Position numbers and translations under genes: made by a program. The notes under the pieces are model-generated. The model worked only from the letters and a program-made list of their open reading frames with translations, did no database searches and was not told the origin of the DNA. A stretch of 46,754 bases of DNA. It comes from Phenylobacterium sp. (lineage in GTDB: Bacteria > Pseudomonadota > Alphaproteobacteria > Caulobacterales > Caulobacteraceae). Positions 8,700 to 17,283 of the stretch are shown piece by piece (the stretch's first letter is position 1; every line of letters starts with the position of its first letter). Location: assembly GCF_016793225.1 (NCBI RefSeq), contig NZ_JAEUMN010000010.1, positions 1-46,754 of the forward strand, in the 5' to 3' direction.

Positions 8700-9626
8700 T
8701 CAGGCGTCGAAGTCGAGGCCGACGGGGCCGTAGAACTCGCGCTTGTCGGCCCAGCGTTCGTCCACGGCCACGTGGAGGAACAGGTGAACGGGCCTGTCGA
8801 GCAGCTCGGCGAGCTCCTCGCGGGCCTTCTGGCCGATCCACTTCAGGGTCTGGCCGCCCTTGCCGAGGATGATCGGGCGCTGGCTCTCGCGCTCGACGTA
8901 GATGGTCTGCTCGATGCGGACGCCGCCGTCCTTGCGCTCCTCGAAGGCGGTGGTTTCCACCGCGGCCGAGTACGGCAGCTCCTCGTGGACGCGCAGGTAG
9001 AGCTTCTCGCGGGTGATCTCGGCGGCGAGCAGGCGGGCCGGCAGGTCGGCGGTCTGGTCCTCGGGGTAGTACCAGGGGTTCTCCGGCATCAGGGCCGCGA
9101 GCCGCGCCTTCAGGTCGTCGACGCCGTCGCCGGTCTTCGCCGAGATCATGAAGACCTCGTCGTAGACGCCGGTCTCGAACAGCGTCTGCGAGACGCCCAG
9201 CAGCTCCTCCCGCTTCATGCCGTCGATCTTGTTGAGGGCGAGGATCGCCTTGCGACCGGCCTTCTTCAGGCCCCCGACGATCGACTCGACGTCGGCCTGG
9301 GCCTTGCGGTCGGCCGGACTGTCGTGGAGCTGGGCGGGCACGTCCACGAGGTGGACCACCGCGTCGGCGTCCTCGGCCCCGCCCCAGGCGGCCCGCACCA
9401 TCGCCCGGTCCAGCCGGCGGCGGGGGCTGAAGATGCCGGGCGTGTCCACCAGCACGATCTGCGCGTCGCCGTGGATCGCCACGCCGCGGACCGGGAACCG
9501 CGTGGTCTGCACCTTCTGGGTCACGATCGAGACCTTGGCGCCGACGAGGCGGTTGGTGAGGGTCGACTTGCCCGCGTTGGGCGCGCCGATGATCGCCGCG
9601 AAGCCGGCGTGCTGGGTCTGGGTCAT
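8700..9626 (-). CDS. era: GTPase Era
   Basis: Essential GTPase that binds the 3' end of 16S rRNA and assists 30S assembly. The 308-residue product has the full set of G motifs: GAPNAGKS (14-21), DTPG at 61, NKID at 132 and SAK near 160, then a KH RNA-binding domain over about 210-290 with the GKGGQTLKWIG loop. The ATG at 9626 overlaps the rnc stop (ATGA). It ends the lepB-rnc-era operon; recO, which usually comes next, is displaced to position 606. Unlike most copies, the J-protein/Hsp70 block begins 142 bases downstream. Confidence 0.96.
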   Translation of the reverse strand: MTQTQHAGFAAIIGAPNAGKSTLTNRLVGAKVSIVTQKVQTTRFPVRGVAIHGDAQIVLVDTPGIFSPRRRLDRAMVRAAWGGAEDADAVVHLVDVPAQLHDSPADRKAQADVESIVGGLKKAGRKAILALNKIDGMKREELLGVSQTLFETGVYDEVFMISAKTGDGVDDLKARLAALMPENPWYYPEDQTADLPARLLAAEITREKLYLRVHEELPYSAAVETTAFEERKDGGVRIEQTIYVERESQRPIILGKGGQTLKWIGQKAREELAELLDRPVHLFLHVAVDERWADKREFYGPVGLDFDA

Positions 9627-10342
9627 GGGATCTCGGCGGCCTCCGGGCCTTCGCCTTCGCGCTTCTGCAGCATCGCCTGGGCGGCGGCCTTCTCGGCGGC
9701 CTGGCGCGAGCCGCCCTGGCCGCGCTCCTCGGCGAAGCCCTTGACGCGGACCGCCACCGTGAAGGCCGGGGCGTGGGCCGGCCCCTCCCGCGACAGCACC
9801 TCGTAGGCGGGCAGCGGCAGGCCCTGTCCCTGCGCCCACTCCTGGAGGCGGGTCTTGGGGTCCTTGGCGCGCGGGGTGTCGATATGCTCGAACTCCGGCG
9901 CCCAGAAGACGTCGAAGAAGGCCCGCGCGGCGCCCAGTCCGCCGTCGATGTAGAGCGCGGCGATCAGCGCCTCGCAGGCGTCGCCCATGACCGCGTCGGA
10001 CCGCCGGGCGCCGACCTTGGTGGCGCTGGCCGAGAGGCGCAGGGCGGCCGGCAGGCCCGCCCGCTCGGCGGCGCGGGCGCAGGCGTGGTAGTTCACGAGG
10101 GCGGCCAGCCTGCGGCTCATCTCCCCTTCCCGCGCGTCGGGGTCCAGGGCCATCAACCGCTCGGCGGCGCAGAGGTTCAGCACCCGGTCTCCGAGGAACT
10201 CCAGGCGTTCGTTGTGGCGCACCTCGCGCGCGCCGTCGCCGACGCTGGCGTGGGTGAGCGCGCGCTCCAGGAGGTCGCGGTCGGAAAAGGTGTAGCCGAT
10301 CCGGCGTTCGAGCTCTTCGACCGCCGCCGCCCGGGCGTTCAT
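9623..10342 (-). CDS. rnc: Ribonuclease III
   Basis: Double-strand-specific endoribonuclease that processes rRNA precursors and structured mRNAs. At 239 residues it is the normal length. The signature NERLEFLGD (44-52) carries Glu48 and Asp52; Asp121 and Glu124 in GDACEALIAALY complete the Mg-binding site. A double-stranded-RNA-binding domain fills about 165-230 (KTRLQEWAQGQGLPLPAYEV...GSRQAAEKAAAQAML). It starts 7 bases after the lepB stop and overlaps era by 4 bases. Confidence 0.96.
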   Translation of the reverse strand: MNARAAAVEELERRIGYTFSDRDLLERALTHASVGDGAREVRHNERLEFLGDRVLNLCAAERLMALDPDAREGEMSRRLAALVNYHACARAAERAGLPAALRLSASATKVGARRSDAVMGDACEALIAALYIDGGLGAARAFFDVFWAPEFEHIDTPRAKDPKTRLQEWAQGQGLPLPAYEVLSREGPAHAPAFTVAVRVKGFAEERGQGGSRQAAEKAAAQAMLQKREGEGPEAAEIP

Positions 10343-10349
10343 TCCGGGC

Positions 10350-11132
10350 TCACTTGAGGATCTTGAAGAACCGGCTGGGACGGGCGTCGAGGATCCACGT
10401 CCAGGGCTTGAAGATCGAGGCCTCCGGCTTCCAGGACAGCAGGATGATCTGGGCCTTGCCCACGAGGTTCTCGGCCGGGACGAAGCCGACGCCGCCGAAG
10501 CCGGACGGGACCCGGCTGTCCAGCGAGTTGTCGCGGTTGTCCCCCATGGCGAAGTAGTAGCCCTCGGGCACGACAAAGGCCTCGGTGTTGTCGAGCTGGC
10601 CGTCCGTGCCGAAGTCCTGGGTCACGAACCTGCGGCCGTCCGCCAGGGTTTCCTGGTAACGGGGCACGTCGACCGCGCCGTTGGGCGTCTCGGTGCGCGC
10701 GGGCGAGAGCGCGTCGCGCTGGACCAGCTGGTCGTTCACGTAGAGCAGGCCGTTCCGCATCTGCACGCGGTCGCCGGCCACGCCGATGATCCGCTTCACG
10801 TAGTCGGTGCGACCGTCGCTCGGCAGCTTGAAGACCGCGATGTCGCCCCGCTTTGCGGGCTGATCCATGATCCGGCCCTCGAACAGCGGCGGGCTGAACG
10901 GGATCGAGTGGCGCGAGTAGCCGTAGCTGAACTTCGAGACGATGATGTAGTCGCCCTCGTAGAGGTTGGGCTCCATCGAGGCGGACGGGATGGTGAACGG
11001 CTGGAAGAACAGGATCCGCAGGAACAGCGCGATCAGGAGCGCGTAGACGATCGTCTTCACGATCTCGACGAATTCCTGGACCGCGTTGCTCTTCTCGGGG
11101 GCCTGGGCGCCGCCCTGCACGTTCTCGCTCAT
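10350..11132 (-). CDS. lepB: Signal peptidase I
   Basis: Membrane-bound serine protease that removes signal peptides from exported proteins. The 260-residue product has one N-terminal membrane helix (about 24-44, IVKTIVYALLIALFLRILFF), then the nucleophile Ser52 in PSASM and the general base Lys113 in DYVKRIIGVAGD. Box E (GDNRDNSLDSR) is present. The start at 11132 is preferred over an upstream in-frame ATG at 11276 because the extra residues do not resemble the family. It is the first gene of lepB-rnc-era; the promoter probably lies within 11133-11317, the gap shared with the divergent SnoaL-like gene. Confidence 0.95.
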   Translation of the reverse strand: MSENVQGGAQAPEKSNAVQEFVEIVKTIVYALLIALFLRILFFQPFTIPSASMEPNLYEGDYIIVSKFSYGYSRHSIPFSPPLFEGRIMDQPAKRGDIAVFKLPSDGRTDYVKRIIGVAGDRVQMRNGLLYVNDQLVQRDALSPARTETPNGAVDVPRYQETLADGRRFVTQDFGTDGQLDNTEAFVVPEGYYFAMGDNRDNSLDSRVPSGFGGVGFVPAENLVGKAQIILLSWKPEASIFKPWTWILDARPSRFFKILK

Positions 11133-11317
11133 GGAAGTCCCTGGTCCGCGCCGCGCCGTCCCGAAGCGGCCGTTAGCTAGCCGCTGGATACCCCATGAGC
11201 AAGTTCGGCGCCCGTGAACATTGCGACAGGCGACGATCGAGCGCGGCCGCCGGCCTGGGCGGGCGGGCCAATTCATGCTGTTTCCTGCCTCCCACGTTCG
11301 CCGAAGGAGCCTGACCC

Positions 11318-11683
11318 ATGCCGACCCGCGAGACCGTCGACGCCTTCGTGGCCCAGGTGCTGCGCGGCGAGCACGTGGAGGCGATCCGGGACTGGTACGC
11401 CGAGGACGCCTCGATGCAGGAGAACCAGCAGCCGCCGCGCGCGGGCCGCGAAACCCTGATGGCCGGCGAGGCCCGGACCCTGGCGCGCGTGGCGGCGGTG
11501 AAGACCGAGCTCCTGGCGCCGCCGCTGGTGGACGGCGACCGCGTGGCCATCCACTGGCGCTTCACCTTCACCTCGAAGGCGGGCGAGGACCGCAGCTTCG
11601 AGGAGATCGCCCTGCAGACCTGGCGCGGCGACAAGGTCTGGCGCGAGGTGTTCTGGTACGACCCGGCGCAGATGACGGGGTAA
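11318..11683 (+). CDS. SnoaL-like / NTF2-fold small protein
   Basis: A 121-residue cytosolic protein of the nuclear-transport-factor-2 fold. The pattern is typical of SnoaL-like proteins: an N-terminal helix (VDAFVAQVLRGEHVEAIRDWYAEDASMQE), then strands around VAIHWRFTFTS and the ending VWREVFWYDP. Members range from polyketide cyclases and isomerases to proteins with no known activity, so no reaction is assigned. AAGGAG lies 9 bases before the ATG. It is a single gene, convergent with the SRPBCC gene across a repeat element that may end both transcripts. Confidence 0.75.
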   Translation: MPTRETVDAFVAQVLRGEHVEAIRDWYAEDASMQENQQPPRAGRETLMAGEARTLARVAAVKTELLAPPLVDGDRVAIHWRFTFTSKAGEDRSFEEIALQTWRGDKVWREVFWYDPAQMTG

Positions 11684-11736
11684 CCCGGCGCGGCGTCTCT
11701 GCGTCCTGCCTCACAGCCGGCGCCACCGACCCCTCC

Positions 11737-11776
11737 ACCATGCTGGCGCATGGTCCCCCTCCCCTTGCAGGGGAGG
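11737..11776. repeat. REP-like element: two adjacent perfect hairpins
   Basis: Stem 1 is accatgc/gcatggt (11737-11743 with 11748-11754, 4-base loop); stem 2 is cctcccct/aggggagg (11758-11765 with 11769-11776, 3-base loop). The element sits between two convergent genes. Hairpin pairs ending in a ccctcccc palindrome are common dispersed intergenic repeats in Caulobacterales (recalled). It may also act as a bidirectional terminator, although no T tract follows. Confidence 0.6.
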
Positions 11777-11802
11777 ACCGGAGGCTGTGTCCCCGGGCGA
11801 CG

Positions 11803-12384
11803 CTATCCGCGCTCCACGGCGGCCTTGATGGCGGCGAGCCCGGCCCGCATCCAGGCGCCATAGGGTCCGTTCAGGAAGGCCAGCTTCAGCAGGAAGCCGC
11901 CGAGCCCGGGGCCCAGGACGCCCGGAAAGACATCGGGCTTCAGCTCGAACGAATAGGTCCAGGTGACGCGCGTCCGGTCGCCCTCGGCCGTGTAGAGGAA
12001 GTCTCCCAGACCGTAGCGGAGCGCCTTGGCGGCGGGCGTGGTGTAACCCCAGACCACATAGCGGAAGCGCCAGGCCGTCTCGGACCTTTCGTTGTCCAGC
12101 ACCTGTTCGACCACCGTGGTGCCGTCGGTCAGGAACACGAGGTGACGGCCGCCCACCGGCCCGAAGCCGTTCGGCGTGAGCGGCAGGGTGTCGACCACGC
12201 CCGGGAGACCGGCCGCAGCCGGGTGGCGGCGGCTGAGGGGCGTGGCGTCCACCGCCCGAACCGTTTCGGCGAACGGGCGGTCGATCAGCGTCGTCTCGAC
12301 GCGGCTCACCACCCGGTCCGACACGGGCGGGTGCGGCGTCTCGACAAAGCCTGGCGGCAGGCTCCGGCGGATCGTTTCGGACAT
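11803..12384 (-). CDS. SRPBCC (START/polyketide-cyclase-like) family protein
   Basis: A 193-residue protein with the layout of the SRPBCC ligand-binding fold: an early strand (RVVSRVETTLIDRPFAETVRAV), central strands ending in ETAWRFRYVVWGY, FLYTAEGDRTRVTWTYSFELKP, and a long C-terminal helix (GAWMRAGLAAIKAAVERG). These proteins bind hydrophobic ligands in a deep cavity; the ligand here is unknown. There is no signal peptide. A good GGAGG precedes the ATG at 12384. The gene starts 31 bases after the stop of the small exported protein on the same strand, so they are probably co-transcribed. Confidence 0.7.
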   Translation of the reverse strand: MSETIRRSLPPGFVETPHPPVSDRVVSRVETTLIDRPFAETVRAVDATPLSRRHPAAAGLPGVVDTLPLTPNGFGPVGGRHLVFLTDGTTVVEQVLDNERSETAWRFRYVVWGYTTPAAKALRYGLGDFLYTAEGDRTRVTWTYSFELKPDVFPGVLGPGLGGFLLKLAFLNGPYGAWMRAGLAAIKAAVERG

Positions 12385-12415
12385 GGCCCCTCCCCCTCGC
12401 GCCGCCGATCGGCGG

Positions 12416-12736
12416 CTACTTGATCTTGATGGTGGCCGCGCCCTGCGGCCCCTCGATGTCGAAGCTGTCGCCCGACTTCTTGTCCGCGGGATACGCCACG
12501 CACTGCTCGTTCGGATCAAAGTTCGATTTCGTGCACAGCTTGTCGCCGTCCCGCCGCCACTCGCCGGTGACCTGGCCTTCCATGGCGGTGAACTTGCCGT
12601 CGGGCGTGTACTTCACGTCGATCTCCATCCCCTGCACGCTGAGGATGATGCCCTTGCCCACGACCTCGTCGATCGTATCGGCGGCGGCCGGCGTCGCCAG
12701 CGCCAGGCAGGCGGCGGCCAGGATCAGTCTCTGCAT
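12416..12736 (-). CDS. Small exported protein of unknown function
   Basis: Not recognised as a characterised family. The 106-residue product has a clear signal peptide (MQRLILAAACLALATPAAAD) and a mature part rich in short beta-strand patterns (GIILSVQGMEIDVKYTPDG, GQVTGEWRRDGDKLC, GAATIKIK). Two cysteines in the mature part, in KLCTKS and EQCVAYP, could form a disulfide in the periplasm. Two ATGs are possible: the one at 12742 directly abuts GGGGAG, while that at 12736 has a 6-base spacing and is preferred. It lies upstream of the SRPBCC gene in a likely two-gene operon, divergent from the DUF808 gene. Confidence 0.7.
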   Translation of the reverse strand: MQRLILAAACLALATPAAADTIDEVVGKGIILSVQGMEIDVKYTPDGKFTAMEGQVTGEWRRDGDKLCTKSNFDPNEQCVAYPADKKSGDSFDIEGPQGAATIKIK

Positions 12737-12880
12737 CGTCATCTCCCCGATCTGTCGACGGACGCCGTCGAGGCGACCGCATACGGCGACGCTAGCACAC
12801 ATCCCGCTGCTTGACGCCGGCACGGGAAGCGTCGGATGGGATGGCCGGGCCGGACCCGACGGCCGTCGCGAGGCGAGCGC

Positions 12881-13825
12881 ATGGCGTCTGGACTGGCTGC
12901 ACTTCTGGACGACGTCGCCGCCATCGCCAAGCTGGCCGCCGCCTCGCTCGACGACGTCGGCGCGGCCGCGGGCAAGGCCGGCGCGAAGGCCGCCGGCGTG
13001 GTGGTGGACGACGCGGCGGTGACGCCGGGCTACGCCATGGGCTTCACGCCCGACCGCGAGCTGCCGATCGTGGGCAAGATCGCCCTCGGGTCGCTCAAGA
13101 ACAAGTTCCTGTTCCTCCTGCCGGGCGCGCTGCTCCTCAGCGCCTTCGCCCCATGGGCGGTGACGCCGCTGCTCATGATCGGCGGCGCCTATCTCTGCTT
13201 CGAGGCCGCCGAGAAGATCCTCGAGGCCGTCCAGGGGGAGCATGCGGACGACCAGCCCGAAGAGCTCGCGCTCTCGTCCGAGGAGATGGAGAAGGAGAAG
13301 GTCGCCGGCGCCATCCGGACCGACCTGATCCTGTCGGCCGAGATCATGGCCATCGCCCTGGCGCAGGTGGAGACCCTTTCGTTGCCGATGCAGGCCGCGG
13401 CGCTCGCCCTGGTCGCGCTGGCCATCACCGTGGGGGTCTACGGCGTGGTCGGCCTCATCGTGAAGATGGACGACATCGGCCTGCACCTGGCCCAGCGGCG
13501 CGCCGCGGCCCTGCAGGGCGCGGGGCGCGCGCTGGTGAAGGGCATGCCGGCGGTGCTGAGCCTGCTGTCGACGGTGGGCACCGCGGCCATGCTTTGGGTC
13601 GGCGGCGGCATCATCGTGCACGGCCTTCACGAGTATCACTTCACGCCGGTTCCGGCCTGGATCGAGCACGCCGCGCACGCGGTCGCCGACGCCACGCCCG
13701 GCGGCCTCGGCGCCGTCAGCGGGTGGATCGTCACCGCCGGGCTGTCAGGCGTCGTGGGCCTCGCCGTCGGGGCCGTGATCGCGGGCGTCCTGCACCTCGT
13801 CCCGCGCCGCAAGACCGCGCACTGA
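12881..13825 (+). CDS. DUF808 (YedI-like) inner-membrane protein
   Basis: A 314-residue integral membrane protein of the DUF808 family, typified by E. coli YedI. The start at 12881 gives MASGLAALLDDVAAIAK, the usual N terminus of the family; an in-frame ATG at 12836 would add an odd tail. Several hydrophobic segments are visible: FLFLLPGALLLSAFAPWAVTPLLMIGGAY, QAAALALVALAITVGVYGVVGLI, LLSTVGTAAMLWVGGGIIVHG, and a C-terminal helix over VTAGLSGVVGLAVGAVIAGVL. The charged stretch PEELALSSEEMEKEKVAGAI lies in a loop. The function is not established. It converges with the DUF2147 gene across 12 bases. Confidence 0.85.
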   Translation: MASGLAALLDDVAAIAKLAAASLDDVGAAAGKAGAKAAGVVVDDAAVTPGYAMGFTPDRELPIVGKIALGSLKNKFLFLLPGALLLSAFAPWAVTPLLMIGGAYLCFEAAEKILEAVQGEHADDQPEELALSSEEMEKEKVAGAIRTDLILSAEIMAIALAQVETLSLPMQAAALALVALAITVGVYGVVGLIVKMDDIGLHLAQRRAAALQGAGRALVKGMPAVLSLLSTVGTAAMLWVGGGIIVHGLHEYHFTPVPAWIEHAAHAVADATPGGLGAVSGWIVTAGLSGVVGLAVGAVIAGVLHLVPRRKTAH

Positions 13826-13837
13826 GCGCGGCCGGCG

Positions 13838-14251
13838 TCAGCTCTTCTCGATCCGGGTCCAGACCTGGGTCTTGCAGAGGATGTTGCCGATGAAGCAGCC
13901 CTTGGCGCGCAGGCGCTGGGCGTCGATCGGCTCGGCCTGGCCGCTGAAGGTGCGGTTCAGGTCGGGTACGAACACCTTGCCCTGCCAGACGCCGTTCTTG
14001 CGCGGCTGGAACTCGCGGAACAGCTGCAGGCCGATCAGGTTGGGCGTCCCGCCCTCGCGCGCGTCACGCTTGGCCTTCTCGCTGGCCCAGACGACGTAGC
14101 CGCAGGCGCCCTGGGCGCAGGGGCGGATGTCCACGTGCACCGAGTTCTTGGGATTGCGCCAGGTGCCGAACAGGCTCGCATCCTGCGCCGCGGCGGCGGG
14201 CGTGGCGCTCAGCAGGGCGATGGCGGCGAGGACGAGCTTCAGCTTGGGCAT
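13838..14251 (-). CDS. DUF2147 exported protein
   Basis: A 137-residue periplasmic protein with a signal peptide (MPKLKLVLAAIALLSATPAAAA) and the DUF2147 pattern: LFGTWRNPKNSVHVDIRPC near the start, then GYVVWASEKAK, and GKVFVPDLNRTFSG before the C-terminal KGCFIG...CKTQVWTR. Four mature cysteines (two early, two late) could pair. The role of the family is unknown. The ATG at 14251 is chosen because it opens the signal peptide; an upstream ATG at 14272 is in frame. It lies 80 bases downstream of acpS on the same strand. Confidence 0.85.
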   Translation of the reverse strand: MPKLKLVLAAIALLSATPAAAAQDASLFGTWRNPKNSVHVDIRPCAQGACGYVVWASEKAKRDAREGGTPNLIGLQLFREFQPRKNGVWQGKVFVPDLNRTFSGQAEPIDAQRLRAKGCFIGNILCKTQVWTRIEKS

Positions 14252-14263
14252 TCCAATTCTCTG

Positions 14264-14296
14264 GCGGAACAACGCGGCGCATATGCGGCGTTCCGC
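14264..14296 (-). other. Inverted repeat between acpS and the DUF2147 gene
   Basis: gcggaac (14264-14270) is repeated inverted as gttccgc (14290-14296), with a gcatatgc palindrome inside. It lies just past the acpS stop and upstream of the DUF2147 start. There is no T tract, so it is either a weak terminator or an operator-like site; I cannot tell which. Confidence 0.35.
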
Positions 14297-14331
14297 ATGA
14301 GCGTCAAATGAACAACGTTCTGCCCGGACGT

Positions 14332-14733
14332 TCAGGTTTCCGGCAGCGCTTCGATGATGACGAACGCCTGAGCATACGGATGATCGTCGGTGAGCGACAG
14401 GTGGATGACGGCCCGATGGCCCGGCGGCGTCATCTCCTGCAGGCGGGCGAGCGCGCCGCCGGTGAGCTGCATCGTGGGCTGGCCCGAGCGCATGTTGACC
14501 ACGCCCATGTCGCGCCAGAAGACACCGCGGCGCATGCCGGTGCCCAGCGCCTTGGCGCAGGCCTCCTTCGCGGCGAAGCGCTTGGCGTAGCTGGCGGCGG
14601 CGTCGGCCTTGCGCTCGGACCGGGTCCGCTCGAGCTCGGTGAAGACGCGGTGTCGGAACCTGTCGCCGAAGCGGTCCAGGCTCGCCTGGATGCGCCGGAT
14701 GTCGGAGAGGTCGGAGCCGAGGCCGAGGATCAT
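14332..14733 (-). CDS. acpS: Holo-[acyl-carrier-protein] synthase
   Basis: Transfers the 4'-phosphopantetheine arm of CoA to apo-ACP, switching on fatty-acid synthesis. The 133-residue product begins [15 protein letters not shown], where GSDL carries the Mg-binding Asp, and contains the second motif [14 protein letters not shown] with its conserved Glu and Lys. The end ([19 protein letters not shown]) matches the family. The ATG at 14733 overlaps the pdxJ stop (ATGA). It closes the pyrE-pdxJ-acpS operon; in many relatives lepB follows, but here a 3.2-kb block of other genes intervenes. Confidence 0.95.
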   Translation of the reverse strand: MILGLGSDLSDIRRIQASLDRFGDRFRHRVFTELERTRSERKADAAASYAKRFAAKEACAKALGTGMRRGVFWRDMGVVNMRSGQPTMQLTGGALARLQEMTPPGHRAVIHLSLTDDHPYAQAFVIIEALPET

Positions 14734-15488
14734 GCGGCCCGAGTCACGCGTGCTTCGTCCATCAGCGCCCGCATGCGCTGGATGGCGGGCCCGAGGCCGA
14801 TGAAAATCGCTTCGCCGATCAGGAAATGGCCGATGTTGAGCTCGGCCACCTGAGGGATGGCGGCGATCGGCTTGACCGTCTCGTAGTCGATGCCGTGGCC
14901 GGCGTGCACCTCGAGGCCCAGGTCGGCCGCGCGTTCGGCGGCGGCGGCAAGGCCCTTCAGCAGCGCCTCGGCCTGGGGCTTCCGTTCGCGGACCGCCTGG
15001 CAGTAGGCGCCGGTGTGCAGCTCGACCACCTGGGCGCCGACGGCCTGCGCCGCCTGCACCTGGGCGTCGTCGGCGTCGATGAAGAGCGAGACCCGGATCC
15101 CGGCGTCGGCCATCCGGCGCACGACGGGGGCGATGGCGTTGCGGCCGCGCACGACGTCGAGGCCGCCCTCGGTCGTGACCTCCTCGCGCCGCTCGGGCAC
15201 GAGGCATGCGGCGTGCGGGCGATGGGCGAGCGCGATCGCCTCCATCTCGGGCGTCACCGCGCATTCGAAGTTCAGCGGCCGGCCGCGGCGGCGGCAGATG
15301 ACCGCGAGCGCGTCGATGTCGGCGTCGGAGATGTGGCGGCGGTCCTCGCGCAGGTGGGCGGTGATCCCGTCCGCGCCGGCCGCCAGGGCCATCTCGGCCG
15401 CGCGCACGGGGTCGGGATAGCCCTCGCCCCGCGCGTTCCGCACGGTGGCGACGTGGTCGATGTTCACGCCGAGTCTCAGCCGGCTCAC
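14730..15488 (-). CDS. pdxJ: Pyridoxine 5'-phosphate synthase
   Basis: Last step of DXP-dependent vitamin B6 synthesis: condenses 3-amino-2-oxopropyl phosphate with 1-deoxyxylulose 5-phosphate. The 252-residue TIM-barrel protein shows [17 protein letters not shown] at the N terminus, [16 protein letters not shown], the catalytic-region NFECAVT, and [11 protein letters not shown] with [10 protein letters not shown] near the end, all family hallmarks. The GTG at 15488 overlaps the pyrE stop (GTGA); an upstream alternative would intrude into pyrE. Confidence 0.96.
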   Translation of the reverse strand: MSRLRLGVNIDHVATVRNARGEGYPDPVRAAEMALAAGADGITAHLREDRRHISDADIDALAVICRRRGRPLNFECAVTPEMEAIALAHRPHAACLVPERREEVTTEGGLDVVRGRNAIAPVVRRMADAGIRVSLFIDADDAQVQAAQAVGAQVVELHTGAYCQAVRERKPQAEALLKGLAAAAERAADLGLEVHAGHGIDYETVKPIAAIPQVAELNIGHFLIGEAIFIGLGPAIQRMRALMDEARVTRAA

Positions 15489-16069
15489 TTGCGCAGCCTC
15501 TTGGAGCCCGGCTCCTCGGCGGGGATGGCGGCGAGTTCGGGCGGGATCTCGTCCGGCGCGTAGCTGGGCACGTCGACGGTGGCCAGCGCCACGAGCGGCC
15601 AGCCCACGTCGGCCCGACCGCCGGACCGGTCGACGATGCACGCGCAGCAGAGCACCTGGCCGCCCGCCGCCTCGATCGGCTCCACCGCCTCGCGGAAGCT
15701 GCCGCCGGTGGTGATGACGTCCTCGACCACGACGACCTTGGCCCCCGGCGCGATCGTGAAGGCGCGCCGCAGCTTGAACCGGCTGTCCTCGCGCTCGACG
15801 TAGATCGACGGCACGCCGAGCGCGCGGGCGACCTCGTAGCCGGGGATGATCGCGCCCACCGCGGGCGCCACGATCACGTCGGGCTTGCCGAACCGTTCGA
15901 CGATCTTCGCCGCCAGGGCCTTGCAGAGCCGTTCGGTGCGGTCGGCGTACTGGAAGACCAGGTTCTTCTGCAGGAACATCGGGGAATGGCGGCCGCTGGC
16001 CAGGATGAAGTGGCCTTCGCGCAGGGCGCCGGCGCCGCGGAATTCCTCGAGGACGTCGTCGGTGTTCAT
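15485..16069 (-). CDS. pyrE: Orotate phosphoribosyltransferase
   Basis: Makes orotidine 5'-phosphate from orotate and PRPP in UMP synthesis. The 194-residue product carries the PRPP-binding motif [13 protein letters not shown] (112-124), the catalytic-loop region ERED...KLRRAF, and the N-terminal segment [12 protein letters not shown]. It is slightly shorter than the E. coli enzyme (213). It is the first gene of pyrE-pdxJ-acpS, divergent from the cyclase-like gene across 117 bases that must hold both promoters. Confidence 0.95.
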   Translation of the reverse strand: MNTDDVLEEFRGAGALREGHFILASGRHSPMFLQKNLVFQYADRTERLCKALAAKIVERFGKPDVIVAPAVGAIIPGYEVARALGVPSIYVEREDSRFKLRRAFTIAPGAKVVVVEDVITTGGSFREAVEPIEAAGGQVLCCACIVDRSGGRADVGWPLVALATVDVPSYAPDEIPPELAAIPAEEPGSKRLRK

Positions 16070-16186
16070 GGTCTGCGAGATAGTCCCGTTTTCGGCGCGC
16101 CGGAAGGTCCCCCGGCCCGGCGGACGCGCGCCACTTTTCGGGCGTATCGAAAGGATGCGTTAGCCCGCAACCGCTAAAGCTCAGCC

Positions 16187-17218
16187 ATGGCCGATGGTGC
16201 GGGCATCAATCCGCCGACGAGCGCAACAGCGCCGGGCGGGCAGGAGATGTTTCCGGGAGACTTCCCGGAAGGTCTGAAGCCGCGCCTGCGGCTCTTCTTC
16301 AGCGCCGACCTGGTCGAGGCCACCCGCTACAAGCAGTCCCGCAACGTCTGGCGGCCCGAAATCCTGAATTTCTACAGGGACTTCGACTTCATTCTGAAGG
16401 CCGAGCATCGGGCCTTCGCCGACCGCCATCAGCCGGACCTGACCGCCCCCACGTTCTGGAAGAGCAACGGCGACGAGCTTCTCTACGTCTGCGAGATGGC
16501 GAGCCCCGGCGAGGCCCATGCGCTGATGTACGTCTGGCTGACGGCGCTGGAGCGCTACCGCGCCACCACGGCCGACGACGCCGAGCACCTGGACGTGAAA
16601 TCGACGGCCTGGATCGCGCTTTTCCCGGCGCCGAACGCCGAGATCTTCTTCCGCCGCGGCGACTTCGGGCCGCTGGACCAGTCGGCGCGCGACCCGCTGG
16701 TCGTGCAGTCCGAGATCCGTGACGAGTGGTACGCCTATCCCTTCGGCTCCACGATCACGCGCGAGTTCGTGGGCCCCTCGATCGACACGGGGTTCCGGCT
16801 GACCGCCTGGGCGACGCCCTGGCGCATGGCGCTGTCCGTCGATCTCGCCTTCCTGTTGATGGGCACCTCGCCCGGCGGCATCGGGCAGCTGCGGCTGAAC
16901 CTGAGCGGCTGCGCGCGCCTGAAGGGCGTGGCCTGCGACCAGCCGTACCCGCACCTCTGGGTCCCCGTGGGCGGCCGGGCCGCCGCCGAGGAACTGCGCT
17001 GCGAGCCCTATATCGACGACCAGCAGGTGATCCGCGCCTTCTGCGAGGCGCTGATCGAGCAGAACTACAGCTCGATCACGCCGCTCTTCATCGAGCCCGG
17101 GCGGACCGACAGCTACGACTGGGTGCCCCCCTACATCCTGAAGCGGATCCGGGCGCACTGGCGCGACGAGATCGAGCATCGCCTGGCCATCGAGGAACTG
17201 GCGCGCCTGGGGGCGTGA
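16187..17218 (+). CDS. Divergent class III nucleotidyl-cyclase-like protein
   Basis: No named family is certain, but the order of motifs matches class III adenylyl/guanylyl cyclases. [17 protein letters not shown] (Asp41) fits the first metal-binding segment, [11 protein letters not shown] (Lys92, Asp96) fits the usual K-x-x-GD segment with the second metal Asp and the base-contacting Lys, and [22 protein letters not shown] (196-217) fits the GDxVNxAARLxxxAxPGxIxVS segment. Differences are Pro197 where a base-selecting Asp is usual and Asp200 where the transition-state Asn is usual; Arg204 is kept. The 343 residues exceed a bare cyclase domain; the C-terminal third (DQQVIRAF...[10 protein letters not shown]) is unassigned. 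No membrane segment or signal peptide is seen. There is no clear Shine-Dalgarno before 16187; an ATG at 16247 is an alternative. Activity is not established. Confidence 0.55.
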   Translation: MADGAGINPPTSATAPGGQEMFPGDFPEGLKPRLRLFFSADLVEATRYKQSRNVWRPEILNFYRDFDFILKAEHRAFADRHQPDLTAPTFWKSNGDELLYVCEMASPGEAHALMYVWLTALERYRATTADDAEHLDVKSTAWIALFPAPNAEIFFRRGDFGPLDQSARDPLVVQSEIRDEWYAYPFGSTITREFVGPSIDTGFRLTAWATPWRMALSVDLAFLLMGTSPGGIGQLRLNLSGCARLKGVACDQPYPHLWVPVGGRAAAEELRCEPYIDDQQVIRAFCEALIEQNYSSITPLFIEPGRTDSYDWVPPYILKRIRAHWRDEIEHRLAIEELARLGA

Positions 17219-17283
17219 TCGGCGCTTGCCGCAGGCCCACCGCGGCGACACACTCAACTTCCTCGGGGGGCGGCACGGAACAC

